Origin: Actinomycetota bacterium
GTDB lineage: Bacteria > Actinomycetota > Actinomycetes > Actinomycetales > Microbacteriaceae
Direction of reading: 5' to 3'
Assembly: GCA_020160915.1 (NCBI GenBank)
Contig: JAIUPK010000005.1
Coordinates: forward strand, 62,001 to 126,000
DNA: 64,000 nt
In this document: one piece after another, positions 1 through 9,231 of the stretch
Position numbering within the stretch: the first letter of the stretch is position 1
Layout: each line of letters opens with the position of its first letter
Notes under the pieces: generated by a model
The model's database searches: none
What the model was told of the DNA's origin: nothing
Seen by the model: only the letters and a program-made list of their open reading frames with translations
Translations under genes and position numbers: made by a program

Positions 1-371
1 CGCTCGGTGGTTCCCTCGGCGACCACATCGCGGGGGTGCTGGCCGCCCACGACTGGCTTCAGGCTCGGGATGCCGCGGCCCTCGCCGCCGCCAGCCTCAG
101 CGTCGCACCCGACGTCACGGAGGAGCGGCACTACTGGCCGGGCGAAGAACACCCCACCGTCATGCTCCTGCGCCAGGGATCGGGCTTCGCCCGCACCATC
201 CCGGTGGGCACCGCGCTGGCCGCGGTCGTCGGCGCGTGCGACGGGACGCTTTCGGTCGGCACGATCGTCACTGCGGTCGCCGAGCTGCTCGAGGTGGATG
301 CCGCGGCGCTTGCGGCTGAGCTGGAACCGCAGTTGCGCGAGCTGGTGCTGGTGGGGGTGCTGCTGTACTAG
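1..371 (+). CDS. C-terminal end of a probable SAM-dependent methyltransferase (partial)
   Basis: The frame is open from base 3 and ends at the TAG at 369–371, so only about 122 C-terminal residues are present. The stretch reads GEEHPTVMLLRQGSGF and then an alpha-helical tail ending VGVLLY. This resembles the C-terminal accessory domain (DUF7782-like) of a long actinobacterial HemK/RlmG-like methyltransferase family. The catalytic SAM-binding part would lie upstream of the window and cannot be inspected, so the enzyme name is an inference from the tail alone. Confidence 0.6.
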   Translation, partial: LGGSLGDHIAGVLAAHDWLQARDAAALAAASLSVAPDVTEERHYWPGEEHPTVMLLRQGSGFARTIPVGTALAAVVGACDGTLSVGTIVTAVAELLEVDAAALAAELEPQLRELVLVGVLLY

Positions 372-499
372 TCGGCAGGACCGTTCGGGATGCGGGGCAG
401 CCCTGGCCGAGAATCATGTGCGTCTAAGTTCCTCATCTCCGCACGCTTTCGATTGATGGACTGCACCATCGGTTCAGCGTCCGCTATCCACTTGGTTAC

Positions 500-892
500 T
501 CATACTCTTGCCCGTTCGATGGCGGCCCGATACTCCGCCCGAGTCAGAGCAAGTTCGCCTGCCCGTCGGAGCACTTTCCCCGTGCGGAAGTCGACCAAGT
601 CGACATCTGGTCGATGAGGCAGCGGTCGAGTCGTGTAACCGGCCGCGATTTCGCGTTGTTCCACTCGACCGGCCGGCGAGGGCCCCGCATTTGCCCACGA
701 AACGGATGACAGTCCAATGGCCCCGAGGCAGATTGCCGAAATCGAACTCCACGTCACGCCCTGGGCGCCAGCCACGGCGAAAGGGATCATCAAACCAACA
801 AGTGCCCAACCGCAGACCATGACGATGCTGTGGATGTTGTCCCACTCCTGAGCTGACCGTCCTGAAAGTAGCTGGTGCTTTTCGACCGTCAC
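500..892 (-). CDS. small membrane protein of unknown function
   Basis: 130 residues starting MTVEKHQLLSG. Two hydrophobic segments (about residues 22–42 and 47–66) are followed by a soluble basic/acidic tail with PHRPDVDLVDFRTG and RRAGELALTRAEYRAAI, which looks like a genuine folded segment rather than a shadow frame. It is isolated, convergent with the upstream methyltransferase fragment and divergent from the sugar transporter. The gaps on either side (372–499 and 893–1061) show no recognisable feature. I do not recognise a named family. Confidence 0.55.
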   Translation of the reverse strand: MTVEKHQLLSGRSAQEWDNIHSIVMVCGWALVGLMIPFAVAGAQGVTWSSISAICLGAIGLSSVSWANAGPSPAGRVEQREIAAGYTTRPLPHRPDVDLVDFRTGKVLRRAGELALTRAEYRAAIERARV

Positions 893-1061
893 CTCGTCAG
901 CTCCCTAGTTTCGATTCACCGATTATCCCGGAGGCCCCACGGGTGCTACGGCAAATGCCCTGGCGGCAAGGATACCCACCCGCGCCGCTACCCAATCGAC
1001 GCGGGCCGCCCTGCCAAACTGGTCTCCGCACTTCTCGCCCACACGCGCAGCTGGAGGAACA

Positions 1062-2471
1062 ATGGCGTCCCAGAATTCCAAGGTGATCGGACTCGCGATC
1101 GCGGGTGCGGTCGGCGGTTTCCTGTTCGGGTTCGACTCGTCGGTGGTCAACGGCGCGATCGACGCGATCAAGTCCGACTTCGCGCTCGGCGACGCCCTCC
1201 TCGGTATCACCGTCGCGATCGCCCTGCTCGGATGCGCCGTGGGCGCGTTCGTCGCGGGCCGCCTCGCTGACCGGCTCGGGCGCATCCCGGTCATGCTCAT
1301 CGGCTCGGGGCTGTTCGTGGTCAGCGCGATCGCCGCAGGCCTCGCCACCGAGGTGGGCGTGCTCATCGCGGCGCGCGTCGTCGGCGGACTCGGCATCGGT
1401 ATCGCCTCGGTGATCGCCCCCGCGTACATCGCGGAGATCTCGCCGGCGGGCATCCGCGGTCGACTGGGCTCGCTGCAGCAACTCGCGATCACGGTCGGTA
1501 TCTTCGCGGCCCTGTTATCGGATGCCGTCTTCGCTGGCCTCGCGGGCGGCGAGTCCCAGCCGCTCTGGCTCGGTCTCGCCGCGTGGCGGTGGATGTTCCT
1601 GGCCGGCGTCGTTCCCGGCGTCGTCTACGGACTCATCGCGCTGCGCCTGCCGGAATCCCCCCGTTACCTCGTGCTCAAGGGCGACACGGTCAAGGCGCGC
1701 GCGGTGTTCGAGAAGTACTGGCCCGGGCAGGACGCAGACGTCGCGCTCGGCGACATCCAGCGTTCGATCGACACCGAGACCGCGGCTCAGCGCACGGGCA
1801 CGTTGCGCGGCAACCGCTTCGGGCTGAAGCCGATCGTGTGGATCGGCATCATCCTTTCGGTGTTCCAGCAGTTCGTGGGCATCAACGTGATCTTCTACTA
1901 CTCGACCGAGCTGTGGGATGCCGTCGGCTTCACCCAGGCGAACGCGCTCGCGATCTCCGTGGTGACAGGAGTCGTCAACATCCTCGTCACCCTCGTGGCG
2001 ATCGCGCTCGTCGACCGGATCGGGCGTCGGCCGATCCTCATGACGGGATCGATCGGCATGGCACTGTCGCTCGGGACGATGGCCCTCGCCTTCAGCCAAG
2101 CGACGGCCGGGGCATCCGGGCCGGTGCTGAGCGGCGCGTGGGGGCCGATCGCGCTTGTGGCGGCGAACCTGTTCGTGGTGTTCTTCGGCGCCAGCTGGGG
2201 GCCGCTGGTCTGGGTGCTGCTCGGCGAGATCTTCCCGAACTCGATCCGCGCGCGGGCGCTCGGTGTCGCGGCGGCCGCGCAGTGGATCGCGAACTTCATC
2301 ATCACCGTGACCTTCCCGTCGCTCTCGGCCGCGTCGCTGCCGCTCACCTACGCGGGCTACGCCGTGTTCGCGGCGCTGTCGTTCTTCTTCATCCTGCGGG
2401 TGGTACCCGAGACGAAGGGCATGAAGCTCGAGGATGCCGACGACCTGCTGGCCGCCCGCGCCGCTGGTTGA
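1062..2471 (+). CDS. MFS sugar transporter, sugar-porter (SP) family
   Basis: 469 residues, the usual length for bacterial SP-family sugar:H+ symporters (XylE, GlcP, AraE type). It carries the family signatures: GRLADRLGR in the loop after TM2 (about 66–74), PESPRYL at the end of the sixth helix (about 197–203), QQFVGINVIFYYS in TM7, a repeated DRIGRR loop in the second half, and PETKG near the C terminus. Twelve membrane helices are expected. The ATG at 1062 is preceded by GGAGG at 1053–1057. The sugar cannot be read from sequence; glucose or xylose are the usual candidates. The stop codon lies inside a copy of an intergenic repeat, so the repeat sits flush with the 3' end of the gene. Confidence 0.9.
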   Translation: MASQNSKVIGLAIAGAVGGFLFGFDSSVVNGAIDAIKSDFALGDALLGITVAIALLGCAVGAFVAGRLADRLGRIPVMLIGSGLFVVSAIAAGLATEVGVLIAARVVGGLGIGIASVIAPAYIAEISPAGIRGRLGSLQQLAITVGIFAALLSDAVFAGLAGGESQPLWLGLAAWRWMFLAGVVPGVVYGLIALRLPESPRYLVLKGDTVKARAVFEKYWPGQDADVALGDIQRSIDTETAAQRTGTLRGNRFGLKPIVWIGIILSVFQQFVGINVIFYYSTELWDAVGFTQANALAISVVTGVVNILVTLVAIALVDRIGRRPILMTGSIGMALSLGTMALAFSQATAGASGPVLSGAWGPIALVAANLFVVFFGASWGPLVWVLLGEIFPNSIRARALGVAAAAQWIANFIITVTFPSLSAASLPLTYAGYAVFAALSFFFILRVVPETKGMKLEDADDLLAARAAG

Positions 2472-2523
2472 GTGGCTGCCTCCGGCTGGTTGAGTAGCCG
2501 CCTTCGGCGGCGTATCGAAACCC
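2464..2523. repeat. intergenic GGTTGAGTAG…CGTATCGAAACC repeat, partial plus full copy
   Basis: A partial copy (CTGGTTGAGTGGCTGCCTCC, from 2464) is followed by a full copy at about 2486–2523, which contains GCCGCC TTC GGCGGC as an inner hairpin and ends CGTATCGAAACCC. The same element occurs at 9168–9219 and a diverged form at 35594–35625. The TGA of the sugar transporter (2469–2471) is part of the first copy. Confidence 0.85.
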
Positions 2524-2576
2524 GGTGCCTAGCGCCCCGAAACTCCGTCGAAACGATCCTCACCTAGAGTGATTTC

Positions 2577-4337
2577 GTGGCCAAGAAACCCCGCGACTCC
2601 AACCCGACCGACTCTGCCGGCGTGCCGGATGACGCATCCCCGACCACCCCGTCGCGCCGCACATTCCTCAAGACCGGTGCCGCCGGGCTCGGCGGCCTGG
2701 CTGTCGGTGCCGCGGGAGGTGCGGCCGTCACCGCCGCGGTGACGAGCCAGCAGGCATCCCCGTTCGACCCCCTTGCACCCCGAAGCGAGCCCGGCTTCGA
2801 TCACGTGGTCGCGATCATGTTCGAGAACCGCTCGTTCGACAACATCCTGGGCTACCTCTACGCAGCCGACGAACTGCCATCGGGCGTCACCTTCGACGGT
2901 CTGGCGCAGGGCAACTACTCCAACACGGCGCCCGACGGGTCGACGGTCGACAGCCATGTCTACACAGGGGCCACCGATCTCGTGATGAGCCAGCCCCAGC
3001 CCGACCCGGGCGAGGCGTACGCGCACGTCAACACTCAGCTGTTCAACACCGTCGAGCCCGACAGCAATGAGCGTCTGTACGACAACCAACTCGCCGCGCC
3101 GTACAACGCGCCAGCCAAGGGCTCATCGCCGGACATGTCCGGCTTCGTGCGCGACTACATCATCAACTTTCGCGAACTGAAGAAGGGCGTGGAACCCACC
3201 CTCGACGAGTACCGCACAATCATGGGCAGCTTCTCGCCCGAGATGCTCCCGGTGTTCTCCACGCTGGCAAAGAACTTCGCCGTCTACGACGCCTGGTTCT
3301 GCGGGGTGCCATCCCAGACCTTCACGAATCGATCCTTCTTCCATGCATCCACCTCCCACGGCTTCGTGACCAACATCGAGGGTGACGGGTACGCCAAGTG
3401 GCTCGATGCGCCAGCGGTCCCGACGATCTTCAACCGACTCGAAGAAGCCGGACTCACCTGGCGCGTCTACTACGACATCGGCCAGATGGTCTCGCTCACC
3501 GGCATCCTGCACGCCCCGTCGCTCGAGAAGTATTGGAAGACGAACTTCCGCAGCATGGAGCAGTTCTACGACGACGTCAGCACGGGCAACCTCCCCGACT
3601 ACGCGTTCGTCGAACCTCGCATGATCTTCAATCACAACGACATGCACCCGCCGTTCGGCGCGTTCCGGGAGAGCGAGTTCGAGGGGCAGCCCGTGTATGA
3701 CAACGCCGTGTCCGACGTGCGCGCGGGAGAAGCGCTTCTGCACTCGGTCTACTCGGCCCTTCGCGATTCCCGGTCGCAGTCCGGCTCCAACGCGGTCAAC
3801 ACCGCCCTGCTCATTACCTTCGACGAGCACGGCGGAACCTACGATCATGTTCCGCCGCCGACGGCAGTTCCGCCGACCCGCGAGGCCCCGAAGGGTGAGA
3901 TGGGGTTCGCCTTCGACCGGCTCGGATGCCGCGTTCCCGCGATCCTCGTGAGCGCCTACACCCAGGGCGGCTCCATCATCCACGACGAGATGCACCACGG
4001 ATCGCTCATCGCAACGCTCACCCGCCTGCACGGGCTGGAACCCCTCACTCGACGTGACGCCACCGCAAACACTGTGCTCAACGCAGTCAACCTGTCGGTG
4101 CCGCGACAGCCGTACGAGTGGCCGACGACGCATCCCCAGTACACGCCGCCCAACCCCGAGTCGGTTCCGGCGCCGCACGAGGAGCACAAGCACCACCCCC
4201 TCACTCCTCCCGCACAGGGGCTGCTCGGCCTGCTGCTGGCCAGGTACGAGCCGGGGGCACCGCAACCGAAGACGTACGGTGAGGCCTACGACGCGCTCGT
4301 GAAGCACGGAAAGGGTCTGTTCGGCGACCGCGACTGA
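2577..4337 (+). CDS. Tat-exported phosphoesterase (phospholipase C / acid phosphatase family)
   Basis: 586 residues. The N terminus has a twin-arginine signal: SRRTFLK with the arginines at about 27–28, followed by a Gly/Ala-rich hydrophobic stretch, so the folded protein is exported by Tat. The mature part begins with FDHVVAIMFENRSFDN, the metal-binding signature of the bacterial phosphoesterase family (PF04185: phospholipase C, AcpA), and has a second motif FDEHGGTYDHVPPP in the C-terminal half. Substrate (phospholipid or phosphomonoester) is not determinable. The GTG at 2577 has TAGAGT at 2565–2570 six bases upstream and no Shine-Dalgarno, which suggests a leaderless transcript. Confidence 0.88.
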   Translation: MAKKPRDSNPTDSAGVPDDASPTTPSRRTFLKTGAAGLGGLAVGAAGGAAVTAAVTSQQASPFDPLAPRSEPGFDHVVAIMFENRSFDNILGYLYAADELPSGVTFDGLAQGNYSNTAPDGSTVDSHVYTGATDLVMSQPQPDPGEAYAHVNTQLFNTVEPDSNERLYDNQLAAPYNAPAKGSSPDMSGFVRDYIINFRELKKGVEPTLDEYRTIMGSFSPEMLPVFSTLAKNFAVYDAWFCGVPSQTFTNRSFFHASTSHGFVTNIEGDGYAKWLDAPAVPTIFNRLEEAGLTWRVYYDIGQMVSLTGILHAPSLEKYWKTNFRSMEQFYDDVSTGNLPDYAFVEPRMIFNHNDMHPPFGAFRESEFEGQPVYDNAVSDVRAGEALLHSVYSALRDSRSQSGSNAVNTALLITFDEHGGTYDHVPPPTAVPPTREAPKGEMGFAFDRLGCRVPAILVSAYTQGGSIIHDEMHHGSLIATLTRLHGLEPLTRRDATANTVLNAVNLSVPRQPYEWPTTHPQYTPPNPESVPAPHEEHKHHPLTPPAQGLLGLLLARYEPGAPQPKTYGEAYDALVKHGKGLFGDRD

Positions 4338-4419
4338 GCCGGATGTCGCGCCCGGCGCGTGCAGCGGGCATCCACGGTTCTCCCATCATTCGCAAAGGAG
4401 CGACTGCGAGAATCAATGC

Positions 4420-4821
4420 ATGTCCCGTCGGCGATTCCTCACGAGTGTGATCGCCGCGCTCTACTTCGGGGCGCTGATCGGACTGACTTTCGTGCCGACC
4501 ACCGAGCAGGCTCGGGCCAGCTGGCTGCTGCCGGTGACAGTGTTCGTGCCGGTCGGACTCCTGCTCGTGCTGCTCATGGGATCGCGCCGGTGGTGGGCTG
4601 CCCTGGCCTTCAGCCTTCTCGGCGCCGCGTGGATCGAGGCCGCCCAATCGATCTGGATGCCCGTGGGTTACGCCCAGACCAGTGACATCCTCCTGGCGAG
4701 TCTGGGTGCCGTCATCGGTGTCGGTGTCGGAGTGCTGGTGGGGCTGCCCGCGGTGCGTGCCCTGCGCTCACACGACTCTCCCAGCATTGTGACGCAGGCT
4801 GGCAGCAGGGAAATCCCCTAG
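4420..4821 (+). CDS. VanZ-like small integral membrane protein
   Basis: 133 residues with four hydrophobic segments (about 8–25, 35–54, 57–75 and 85–108). The pattern FGALIGLTFVPT early and a segment containing EAAQSIWMP before SDILLASLGAVIG matches the E-x-x-Q and D-x-x-xN/A-x-x-G layout of VanZ-like proteins. Function in this family is unclear; VanZ itself confers low-level teicoplanin resistance. No operon partner is evident, as the next gene lies about 120 bp downstream. Confidence 0.65.
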   Translation: MSRRRFLTSVIAALYFGALIGLTFVPTTEQARASWLLPVTVFVPVGLLLVLLMGSRRWWAALAFSLLGAAWIEAAQSIWMPVGYAQTSDILLASLGAVIGVGVGVLVGLPAVRALRSHDSPSIVTQAGSREIP

Positions 4822-4938
4822 GACTCATCAGCCTCCCGGTGCGACCATACCGCCGGATTGCGTGTGCTGGAGCTTCCACCCCTCGTGCCGCGTCGCACGT
4901 CCTAGCGTCGTCGTGCGCATCATCCGGAGATTCTTGCC

Positions 4939-5604
4939 GTGCCCCACTACCTGCCTCGCCATGTCCTCGTGCCCGCCATTCCCCGGCACATCGGATTCCT
5001 CAACTACAACCGCCGGTTGCTCGCGATGGGCGCCGTCGTGGCCAGTGGTGCAATGGGTGGCATCTACGCGATGCCCGCCTCGGCCGAGGTGATCCACGAA
5101 GAAGTGCACGTCGCCGAGCTGCAGAGCTACATGGCTCCGCCGATCGCGATGCCTGCGATCGTGCGTGACTCCTTCGGGATGTCGACGTTCACCCTGGTGC
5201 AGTGGCCCGTTCCATCGACCACCGAGCTGTCCAGCGGGTTCGGCTACCGCTCATGCGACGGATGCTCGACCAACCATCTCGGAATCGACCTCAACCCCGG
5301 AAACGGGTACCCGATCCAGGCTGTGGCCGACGGCGTCGTCGTCACGGCGGAGACCGACGGCGCGCTTGGCGTGCATGTCGTCATCGAGCACTCCGTCAAC
5401 GGTGAGATCGTTCGCAGCATCTACGGGCACATGCAGTTCGGCTCGATGATGGTCGCCGTCGGTGACACCGTGGCGCGCGGCCAGCAGATCGGCGTCGTCG
5501 GCAGCACGGGGGAGAGCACCGGTCCCCACCTGCACTTCGGCATCATGATCGACGGCGCCGAGGTCGACCCCCTGCCGTGGTTGTTGAGCAACGTCAACAG
5601 TTGA
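4939..5604 (+). CDS. M23-family peptidoglycan endopeptidase
   Basis: 221 residues. A hydrophobic segment at about 27–45 ending MPASAE suggests export by a signal peptide or N-terminal anchor. The C-terminal LytM/M23 domain has the zinc ligands: H113 and D117 in NHLGIDLN and H197/H199 in PHLHFG, with the typical beta-roll AVADGVVV…GHM…VGDTVARGQQIGVVGSTG. Such enzymes cut peptide cross-links in the cell wall; loss of a ligand would suggest a non-catalytic activator, but all are present. The GTG at 4939 was chosen because CGGAGA lies just upstream (about 4924–4929). Confidence 0.88.
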   Translation: MPHYLPRHVLVPAIPRHIGFLNYNRRLLAMGAVVASGAMGGIYAMPASAEVIHEEVHVAELQSYMAPPIAMPAIVRDSFGMSTFTLVQWPVPSTTELSSGFGYRSCDGCSTNHLGIDLNPGNGYPIQAVADGVVVTAETDGALGVHVVIEHSVNGEIVRSIYGHMQFGSMMVAVGDTVARGQQIGVVGSTGESTGPHLHFGIMIDGAEVDPLPWLLSNVNS

Positions 5605-5682
5605 GTTCACAGCATCCGTCTAGCTCTCGTTCGTAGGCTGGCCCTGTGATGCGAGCACCGCTCGCGACGGGAGGAACCTCAG

Positions 5683-6258
5683 ATGGGACTGTTCGACCGC
5701 CTCTTCGGTGACGAGCCCAACCAGGCCGCAGCGCCGCCTCGCCGCGCGCCGCGATCCGACGACGAGATCGCCGTCGAGCGCTACCGCTACCTGCTGCGCA
5801 CGGCGCCGCCGGAGACTCTCGAGCAGGTGCACGCCGAGGCGTTCGCCAAGTTGACCGACGAGCAGCGTGCCATCATCTACCGCGACCTCGCCGCCAACGG
5901 TGAGACCCCGCGAGGCACGGATGCCGCGAGCCTCGCCCAATCCGCGACCCGCTCTGAATTGCGCCAGCCCGGCTCCCTCGAGCGTTCCTTCCAGGGGCCG
6001 AGCTTCGGCAGCATGGTGGGCAGCTCGCTGCTGGGCACAGTCGCCGGCTATGTGATCGGTTCGGCGCTCGTGAGCGCGTTCATGCCCATGGACTTCGGTG
6101 GGGACACCGCGGGTGCTGACTCGGGTGACTCGGGTGCCGACACGGGGGCAGACGCGGGCGGTGCCGATGCCGCGAGCGCGGATGCCGGTGGCTTCGGCGA
6201 CTTCGGCGGCAGCGCAGACTTCGGCGGCGGCGACTTCGGTGGCGACTTCGGCTTCTAG
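5683..6258 (+). CDS. conserved actinobacterial protein with Gly/Asp/Phe-rich tail
   Basis: 191 residues. The first 85 residues are soluble and helical, with AVERYRYLLRTAPPETLEQVHAEAFAKL and TDEQRAIIYRDL. A short hydrophobic segment follows (SMVGSSLLGTVAGYVIGSAL, about 107–126). The tail is low complexity, rich in Gly, Asp and Ser/Ala and ending in repeated GDFGG-type units. GGGAGGAACC before the ATG (about 5669–5678) gives a good ribosome binding site. Homologues are common in actinobacteria, but I know of no experimentally defined function. Confidence 0.7.
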   Translation: MGLFDRLFGDEPNQAAAPPRRAPRSDDEIAVERYRYLLRTAPPETLEQVHAEAFAKLTDEQRAIIYRDLAANGETPRGTDAASLAQSATRSELRQPGSLERSFQGPSFGSMVGSSLLGTVAGYVIGSALVSAFMPMDFGGDTAGADSGDSGADTGADAGGADAASADAGGFGDFGGSADFGGGDFGGDFGF

Positions 6259-6304
6259 GCCGCGCCTTCGCCATGGGCAGTGCGGCCGCAGTTAGCCTCG
6301 TGCG

Positions 6305-7150
6305 GTGAGTGATGACCGATACGGCGGCGATGTGCTCGCCGATTTCCGGCTTCAGCGTGGTCCGGCGCGCGTGCCCGAACTCGCTATCGAGCCGGGACTC
6401 GTCGTCGAGGAGACGGCGACAGGCTACGTCGGCGCCGTCGTGCGGTTCGCGAACGGCCTGATCGAACTCGAAGATCGTCGCGGTGCGGTGCGCACGTTCC
6501 CGCTGGGCCCCGGATACCTCGTCGACGGCCGCGCCGTCTCGCTGGTGAAGCCCACCCCGGCAGCGGCTGGCCCGCAGCGCACGGCCAGCGGATCTTTCGC
6601 GGTTGCCGAATCGCGCGCCCGGGTAGCCCAACCGAGCCGCATCTTCGTCGAGGGCCGCCACGATGCCGAGCTGGTCGAGCGGGTGTGGGGTGACGATCTT
6701 CGGGTCGAGGGTGTTGTCGTCGAGTACCTCGAGGGCATCGACCACCTCGAGGCGGTGCTCGCGGAGTTCCGGCCCGGTGCGGCACGTCGCGCGGGGGTGC
6801 TCGTGGATCATCTGGTGCCGGGGTCGAAGGAGAGTCGCATCGCGCAGGCGGTGGCCGCCGGACCGTTCGGCGCCGCGGTGCTCGTGGTCGGGCATCCGTT
6901 CGTCGACGTCTGGCAGGCCGTGCGGCCCGAACGGCTCGGCCTGACCCAGTGGCCGGTGATCGACCGCGGCACCGAGTGGAAGCACGGCGTGTGCGAGGCC
7001 CTCGGGTGGCCGCACGAGTCGCAGGCTGACATCGCGCGCGCGTGGCAGCGCATTCTGTCCACCGTCTCCAGTTTCGCCGACCTGGAACCTGCCCTGCTTG
7101 GTCGGGTCGAACAACTCATCGACTTCGTCACCGAGCCTGCGCAACACTGA
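6305..7150 (+). CDS. DUF3097 family protein
   Basis: 281 residues. The N terminus MSDDRYGGDVLA and the block VEETATGYVGAVVR match the DUF3097 family of actinobacteria. The C-terminal half contains FVEGRHDAELVERVWGDDLR and VLVDHLVPGSKESRI, which read like a TOPRIM-type fold (an E followed by a D-x-D-like strand), so a nucleic-acid role is possible but is inference. The GTG start has TAGCCT at 6293–6298 six bases upstream and no Shine-Dalgarno, pointing to a leaderless message. Confidence 0.85.
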   Translation: MSDDRYGGDVLADFRLQRGPARVPELAIEPGLVVEETATGYVGAVVRFANGLIELEDRRGAVRTFPLGPGYLVDGRAVSLVKPTPAAAGPQRTASGSFAVAESRARVAQPSRIFVEGRHDAELVERVWGDDLRVEGVVVEYLEGIDHLEAVLAEFRPGAARRAGVLVDHLVPGSKESRIAQAVAAGPFGAAVLVVGHPFVDVWQAVRPERLGLTQWPVIDRGTEWKHGVCEALGWPHESQADIARAWQRILSTVSSFADLEPALLGRVEQLIDFVTEPAQH

Positions 7151-7154
7151 GCAA

Positions 7155-8294
7155 ATGACCGAACCTGCCGTGGCCGTGCACACCGATCCGGTCGCCCTGG
7201 CGGCCGAACTCGTCGCGATCGACTCGGTCAATCCGTCCCTGGTGCCCGGCGCGGCAGGTGAGCGCGCCGTCGCCGACTTCTGCGCCGCGTGGCTGGCTGC
7301 CCGCGGGTTCGAGATCAGCTGGCTGGGAGCGGCTGACCGCCCCTCGATCGTGGCTGTCAAGCGCGGCACCGGCGGCCGATCGCTCATGCTCAACGGCCAC
7401 CTCGACACCGTCGCGGCGACGCCCGTACAACTCGTGCCCGCCCTGCGCGATGGTCGGCTCTACGGTCGGGGTGTCTTCGACATGAAGTCCGGGGTGGCAG
7501 CGATCATGATCGCCGCAGCCGAGGCGCGGTGCACTGGTGACGTGATTGTGGCACTGGTCGCCGACGAGGAATTCGGCAGCACGGGCACCGAGCAGGTGCT
7601 GGAGACGTTCACCGCTGACGCCGCAATCGTCGCCGAGCCGAGCGGCCTGGAGCTCACCGTGGCCCATCGCGGCTTCGCCTGGTTCGAGGTCGCGATCAGT
7701 GGGCGGGCGGCGCACGGGTCCCAGCCCGAGCTCGGCGTGGACGCCATCGCCCACGCCGCCCAGATCATGAGGGCGCTCGACGAACTCGGGCGCTCGCTGG
7801 CCGCCGGGCCGACGCATCCGCTGCTCGGTCAAGGAACAGTGCGCGTCTCGACGATCTCCGGCGGGGTGGATGCCGCCACCGTCGCGCCCTCCGCGACCCT
7901 CACCATCGAGCGGCGCTTCCTGCCCGGCGAGGGCCCCGACGCCGTAGAAGAAGAACTCCGGCTCACCCTCGGAACCCTGCTGGACAGTTCAGCGCCCGAC
8001 ACCGCCCGCGCGACCCTGAGGCGACTCGTGGCCCGGGGAGCTTTCGAGGCCGCGCCGCAGTCGCCGATCGTCGACGTGGTGTCCCGACACACCCACACGG
8101 TGACTGGCTCGGCGGTTCGCCGCGGCGAGCCGTTCTGGACCGACGCCGGCCTGTACGCCGAGGCGGGCATCCCGTGCGTCATCATCGGAGTCGACGGGGG
8201 CGGCGCCCATGCCGACGAGGAGTGGGTGACGACCGGGTCCATCCGTCAGCTCACCGAGATCCTACGCCGCACGATCGAGGAGTTCTGCGCCTGA
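7155..8294 (+). CDS. M20-family metallopeptidase / deacylase (ArgE-DapE type)
   Basis: 379 residues from the ATG at 7155 (an upstream ATG at 7098 would overlap DUF3097 and adds no homologous sequence). M20 zinc-site motifs are in order: LNGHLDTV, GRGVFDMKSG, VADEEFGSTGTEQ, then IVAEPSG, and a lid domain starting VAHRGFAWFEV with AAHGSQPELGVDAI. The substrate could be acetylornithine, succinyl-diaminopimelate or another N-acyl amino acid; residues alone do not decide. It follows the DUF3097 gene by four bases and is probably co-transcribed with it. Confidence 0.85.
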   Translation: MTEPAVAVHTDPVALAAELVAIDSVNPSLVPGAAGERAVADFCAAWLAARGFEISWLGAADRPSIVAVKRGTGGRSLMLNGHLDTVAATPVQLVPALRDGRLYGRGVFDMKSGVAAIMIAAAEARCTGDVIVALVADEEFGSTGTEQVLETFTADAAIVAEPSGLELTVAHRGFAWFEVAISGRAAHGSQPELGVDAIAHAAQIMRALDELGRSLAAGPTHPLLGQGTVRVSTISGGVDAATVAPSATLTIERRFLPGEGPDAVEEELRLTLGTLLDSSAPDTARATLRRLVARGAFEAAPQSPIVDVVSRHTHTVTGSAVRRGEPFWTDAGLYAEAGIPCVIIGVDGGGAHADEEWVTTGSIRQLTEILRRTIEEFCA

Positions 8295-8327
8295 GGTTGC
8301 GGAGCTCCCTCGGGTAGGTTGGGCTTC

Positions 8328-9164
8328 ATGGCTCGAATGCTCCCCAGCGTGTCCATCGTCATCCCGGCTTACAACGAGGAGGAGACGATCCGGGCCTGCG
8401 TCGTCGCAGCCCTTGAGCAGACGGTCGCCGCCCACGAGATCATCGTCGTCGACAACAAGTCGACGGATGCCACGGCCGCGATCGTGCACGCCCTGCAGGC
8501 CACCTACTCCGGCATGCCCATCATCTACCTGCAGCAGTTCGAACTGCAGGGCCTCATCCCCACCCGCAACTTCGGACTCAACCACGCCAGCGGTGACGTG
8601 ATCGGTCGCATCGACGCCGACTCGGTGCTCGAGCCGACCTGGGTGCAGGAGGTGCAGCGCATCTTCAGCGACCCTGAGGTCGCAGCCGCGACCGGTCCGG
8701 TCATCTACTACGACATGCCGCTGCGTCGCTTCGGTGCCATCGCGGACGACGCCCTGCGCCGCGCGCTCGTCAAGGTGACCAGCGAGTTCCACCTTCTGTT
8801 CGGCAGCAACATGGCCCTGCGCGCGAGCGCCTGGCGTGAGATCCGGGATGACGCGTGCCTCGACCCCGACGATGAGCTGCACGAAGACGTGGACCTGTCG
8901 ATCCACCTCAACGAGCACGACCTCACGGTGACCTACTCCTCCGACATGGTGACCGGAATGTCAGCCCGGCGCCTCGATGACTCGCCCCGCCAGTTCTACA
9001 ACTACGTGATGCGCTTCGAGCGCACCTACGACAAGCACAACGTGAAGAGCCTCACGCTGCGGGCGCCGATGGCGATCTTCCTGTCGGCGTATCCCGCGCT
9101 GAAGGCGATGCGACTGGGCCGCAACCGGTGGGCGAGCTTCCAGGAGAGCCAGCCGGCCGATTAG
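8328..9164 (+). CDS. family 2 glycosyltransferase
   Basis: 278 residues from ATG 8328. The GT-A core begins PSVSIVIPAYNEEETI, has the nucleotide-site pattern IIVVDNKSTD and a DxD-type metal motif in GRIDADSV. There is no C-terminal membrane anchor, so a soluble or peripheral transferase is likely. Acceptor and sugar are unknown. The start was placed at 8328 because TAGGTT at 8315–8320 ends seven bases upstream, consistent with leaderless transcription; a TTG at 8319 would overlap this box. The gene is followed directly by an intergenic repeat. Confidence 0.85.
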   Translation: MARMLPSVSIVIPAYNEEETIRACVVAALEQTVAAHEIIVVDNKSTDATAAIVHALQATYSGMPIIYLQQFELQGLIPTRNFGLNHASGDVIGRIDADSVLEPTWVQEVQRIFSDPEVAAATGPVIYYDMPLRRFGAIADDALRRALVKVTSEFHLLFGSNMALRASAWREIRDDACLDPDDELHEDVDLSIHLNEHDLTVTYSSDMVTGMSARRLDDSPRQFYNYVMRFERTYDKHNVKSLTLRAPMAIFLSAYPALKAMRLGRNRWASFQESQPAD

Positions 9165-9167
9165 CCG

Positions 9168-9219
9168 CTGGTTGAGTAGCCGCTGGTTGAGTAGCCGCCT
9201 CCGGCGGCGTATCGAAACC
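9168..9219. repeat. intergenic GGTTGAGTAG…CGTATCGAAACC repeat, partial plus full copy
   Basis: A 15-base partial unit (CTGGTTGAGTAGC) precedes a full unit at 9183–9219 with GCCGCC TCC GGCGGC as the inner hairpin and CGTATCGAAACC at the end. It sits between the convergent glycosyltransferase and Cache-domain genes, where it may also act as a bidirectional transcription stop. Confidence 0.85.
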
Positions 9220-9231
9220 GCTCCCCGAGCG